Shown here: positions 5,125 through 6,318 of the stretch, in pieces
Layout: each line of letters begins with the position of its first letter
Numbering within the stretch: position 1 is the first letter of the stretch
Assembly (NCBI GenBank): GCA_025360665.1
Contig: JANYBU010000206.1
Coordinates: forward strand, 1-6,318
Direction: 5' to 3'
DNA length: 6,318 nucleotides
Source: Nitrospira sp.
GTDB lineage: Bacteria; Nitrospirota; Nitrospiria; Nitrospirales; Nitrospiraceae
Position numbers and translations under genes: made by a program
The notes under the pieces: model-generated
The model's input: the letters and a program-made list of their open reading frames with translations, nothing else
Told to the model about the DNA's origin: nothing
Databases searched by the model: none

Positions 5125-6171
5125 CTATACAATCTGCTTTCTCAGATGCCCCCAGTAGGCGGTGCCGACGTAGCCGCAGGCGCCGGTGGAGGTGGTGAGC
5201 GCCATGATTTGGTAGACCTTGCTGCGGGGGATTTTTATTTTGACGGCTGGGTTCAGGAGGTCCGGCGATGTCATGACGAGCTTCAGCGATTCGCCGGCAG
5301 ACAGAATCGGCCACATGCAGGACAATCGCAGACGAGTTTCATGTCGTGGAATCGACATGGCGTAAAGCCAGCCTTGATCAAGATGCTCCACCGCCATACG
5401 GACAAGTTTACTCAGGACTGGCTGAAAACGTGCACGGTTCTGCTGGTCCAGTAAGTCCCGTGCGGTGAGTCCGGCTTCGTCCAGCATGGGCGCTGGCACA
5501 TAGCAACGGCCTTTCTGGAGATCGTGCGCGATGTCTTTCACAATGTTCGTGAGTTGGAGGCCCTTTCCAAACCGCACACCAACTTCGGCCATCTCTCGCA
5601 CCTTCCACGAGGCCAGCGACTTCCGGTGCGCACACATCAAATCCGTCCAGAATTCGCCCACACAGCCAGCCACGTAGTAGGTATAGCGATCTAGATCATC
5701 GAGCGTCTTCAGAGCCGTGAGATCTCTCGCTGACGTACCGGGGAAGACGGCGAGGTCCATCTCCATACCTTGCGTCAGCGTGGTCATAAGCCGTTGTATG
5801 CGGCGCCTATCGTCCGGCGAAAAAGTCTGGAGGAGCTTGAAGCAATCTTCCAGTCGCTCAAGCAGGATACGCTCGGCAGAATTCTGCTGGATTGGTCCCA
5901 CCGCCTGCTGGATCTCTCGCACCTGAGTCCAGGCAATTTGATCGCTCACGAACTGCGCTTTGAGTTGGCCGAGTAAATCCAGCCGACGCGGACGGTCGAT
6001 CAATTCCGTGTCCGCAATCGTGTCCGCTGCGCGGGCAAACAGGTAGGCGAGGCTGACTTGATCGCGGACATCTGCCGGAACCACGACCAACGTCGTGTAG
6101 AAGAGACGGGACACTTGCTTGAGGAGATCGCGGAGCAATTCCTGCTTGGAGGGCTCTATGCTCGTAGCCAC
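5125..6171 (-). CDS. Squalene/phytoene synthase-like prenyltransferase
   Basis: Enzymes of this family join two farnesyl or geranylgeranyl diphosphates head to head (1-1'), making squalene or phytoene for hopanoids or carotenoids. The 348-residue product has both metal-binding aspartate motifs: D50-TIA-D54 in RAADTIADT, and D213-IAH-D217 in QLTNIVKDIAHD, followed by KGRCYVP. Between them GMEMDLAVF (135-143) and YTYYVAGCVGEFW (163-175) resemble squalene synthases more than phytoene synthases, so squalene is the likelier product; this is an inference from motifs. Length fits the family and no C-terminal anchor is evident. The start is a GTG two nt after the stop of the cupredoxin gene, with GGAAG about 10 nt upstream inside that gene, so translation is probably coupled. 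The stop overlaps the longest form of the nuclease-like frame. Confidence 0.88.
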   Translation of the reverse strand: MATSIEPSKQELLRDLLKQVSRLFYTTLVVVPADVRDQVSLAYLFARAADTIADTELIDRPRRLDLLGQLKAQFVSDQIAWTQVREIQQAVGPIQQNSAERILLERLEDCFKLLQTFSPDDRRRIQRLMTTLTQGMEMDLAVFPGTSARDLTALKTLDDLDRYTYYVAGCVGEFWTDLMCAHRKSLASWKVREMAEVGVRFGKGLQLTNIVKDIAHDLQKGRCYVPAPMLDEAGLTARDLLDQQNRARFQPVLSKLVRMAVEHLDQGWLYAMSIPRHETRLRLSCMWPILSAGESLKLVMTSPDLLNPAVKIKIPRSKVYQIMALTTSTGACGYVGTAYWGHLRKQIV

Positions 6172-6173
6172 AC

Positions 6174-6318
6174 CTATCGCACTTCCAGCTTCCCTTCCAT
6201 CCCTTTGTCGCGATGGCTGGGCAACGGCCAGAGCCGTTTGTCGCAGTAGATGGGGAATGTGCCAGGCTGAGTCGGTGTAAATATAATGGTGACCGTCTTG
6301 CCGGCACTTACATCCTGC
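6174..6318 (-). CDS. Cupredoxin-domain protein (C-terminal end only)
   Basis: The minus-strand frame is open from the right edge to TAG 6176-6174, giving the last 47 residues. These read as the end of a type 1 copper fold: beta strand GKTVTIIFTP, the turn TQPGTFPIYC with Cys25, then H35-x4-M40 in SHRDKGMEGKLEVR. Cys, His and Met are in the order of the blue-copper ligand loop, and the GM-x-G-x-(L/I)-x-V ending is common in plastocyanin-like proteins. Copper binding and electron transfer, normally outside the cytoplasm, are therefore likely; the first His ligand and any signal peptide lie outside the window. The C-to-H gap of nine residues is longer than in plastocyanin. It sits immediately ahead of the squalene-synthase-like gene and probably shares its transcript. 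It is too short for the usual gene callers to report if the edge is ignored. Confidence 0.78.
   Translation of the reverse strand, partial: QDVSAGKTVTIIFTPTQPGTFPIYCDKRLWPLPSHRDKGMEGKLEVR

Noticed and set aside
5124..5129. TATAGT on the minus strand as a private promoter of the nuclease-like gene
   Set aside because: No -35-like hexamer at 16-18 nt spacing (the position reads GGGGCA), and the bases belong to the end of the prenyltransferase gene.
5858..6307. 149-codon minus-strand frame at the right edge
   Set aside because: Overlaps the prenyltransferase and the cupredoxin end in another frame; both real genes show clear family motifs.

Overview
The window is a 6.3 kb piece of a bacterial chromosome with moderately high GC. 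Gene content and style point to the Nitrospirota, most likely a Nitrospira-like organism: a LapB-type TPR/zinc-ribbon protein, a squalene-synthase-like enzyme beside a cupredoxin, and a LemA/GIDE membrane pair. This assignment is an inference from overall appearance, not from a marker gene.

Left part (1-1889, plus strand): the 3' two thirds of a lapB-like gene (TPR repeats and a C-terminal rubredoxin-like zinc ribbon) is followed after a short gap by a complete biotin synthase gene, bioB, with all Fe-S ligands present. The gap to the next operon (1890-2160) holds a bulged hairpin, a possible 33-residue membrane microprotein read on the minus strand, and a sigma70-type promoter whose -10 box lies 9 nt from the next start codon.

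Middle part (2161-4085, plus strand): a two-gene operon. The first gene encodes a membrane protein with two N-terminal TFIIB-type zinc ribbons, two transmembrane helices, a GIDE/BAM domain (the domain of mitochondrial MUL1/MAPL) and a third transmembrane helix. The second, 26 nt downstream with a strong ribosome binding site, encodes LemA. This pair is the most interesting system in the window.

Non-coding stretch 4086-4547: it contains a 178-bp MITE-like palindromic element with perfect 12-bp termini and a perfect 14-bp inner stem, then a pair of GCATATGC palindromes and a long-loop inverted repeat. It separates two convergent transcription units.

Right part (4548-6318, minus strand): a tight gene string, read from the right edge, of a cupredoxin (C-terminal 47 residues only), a squalene/phytoene-synthase-like prenyltransferase starting 2 nt after it, and a small PD-(D/E)XK nuclease-like protein starting about 10 nt after that. 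The last gene is an odd cargo for an isoprenoid operon and may be a later arrival.
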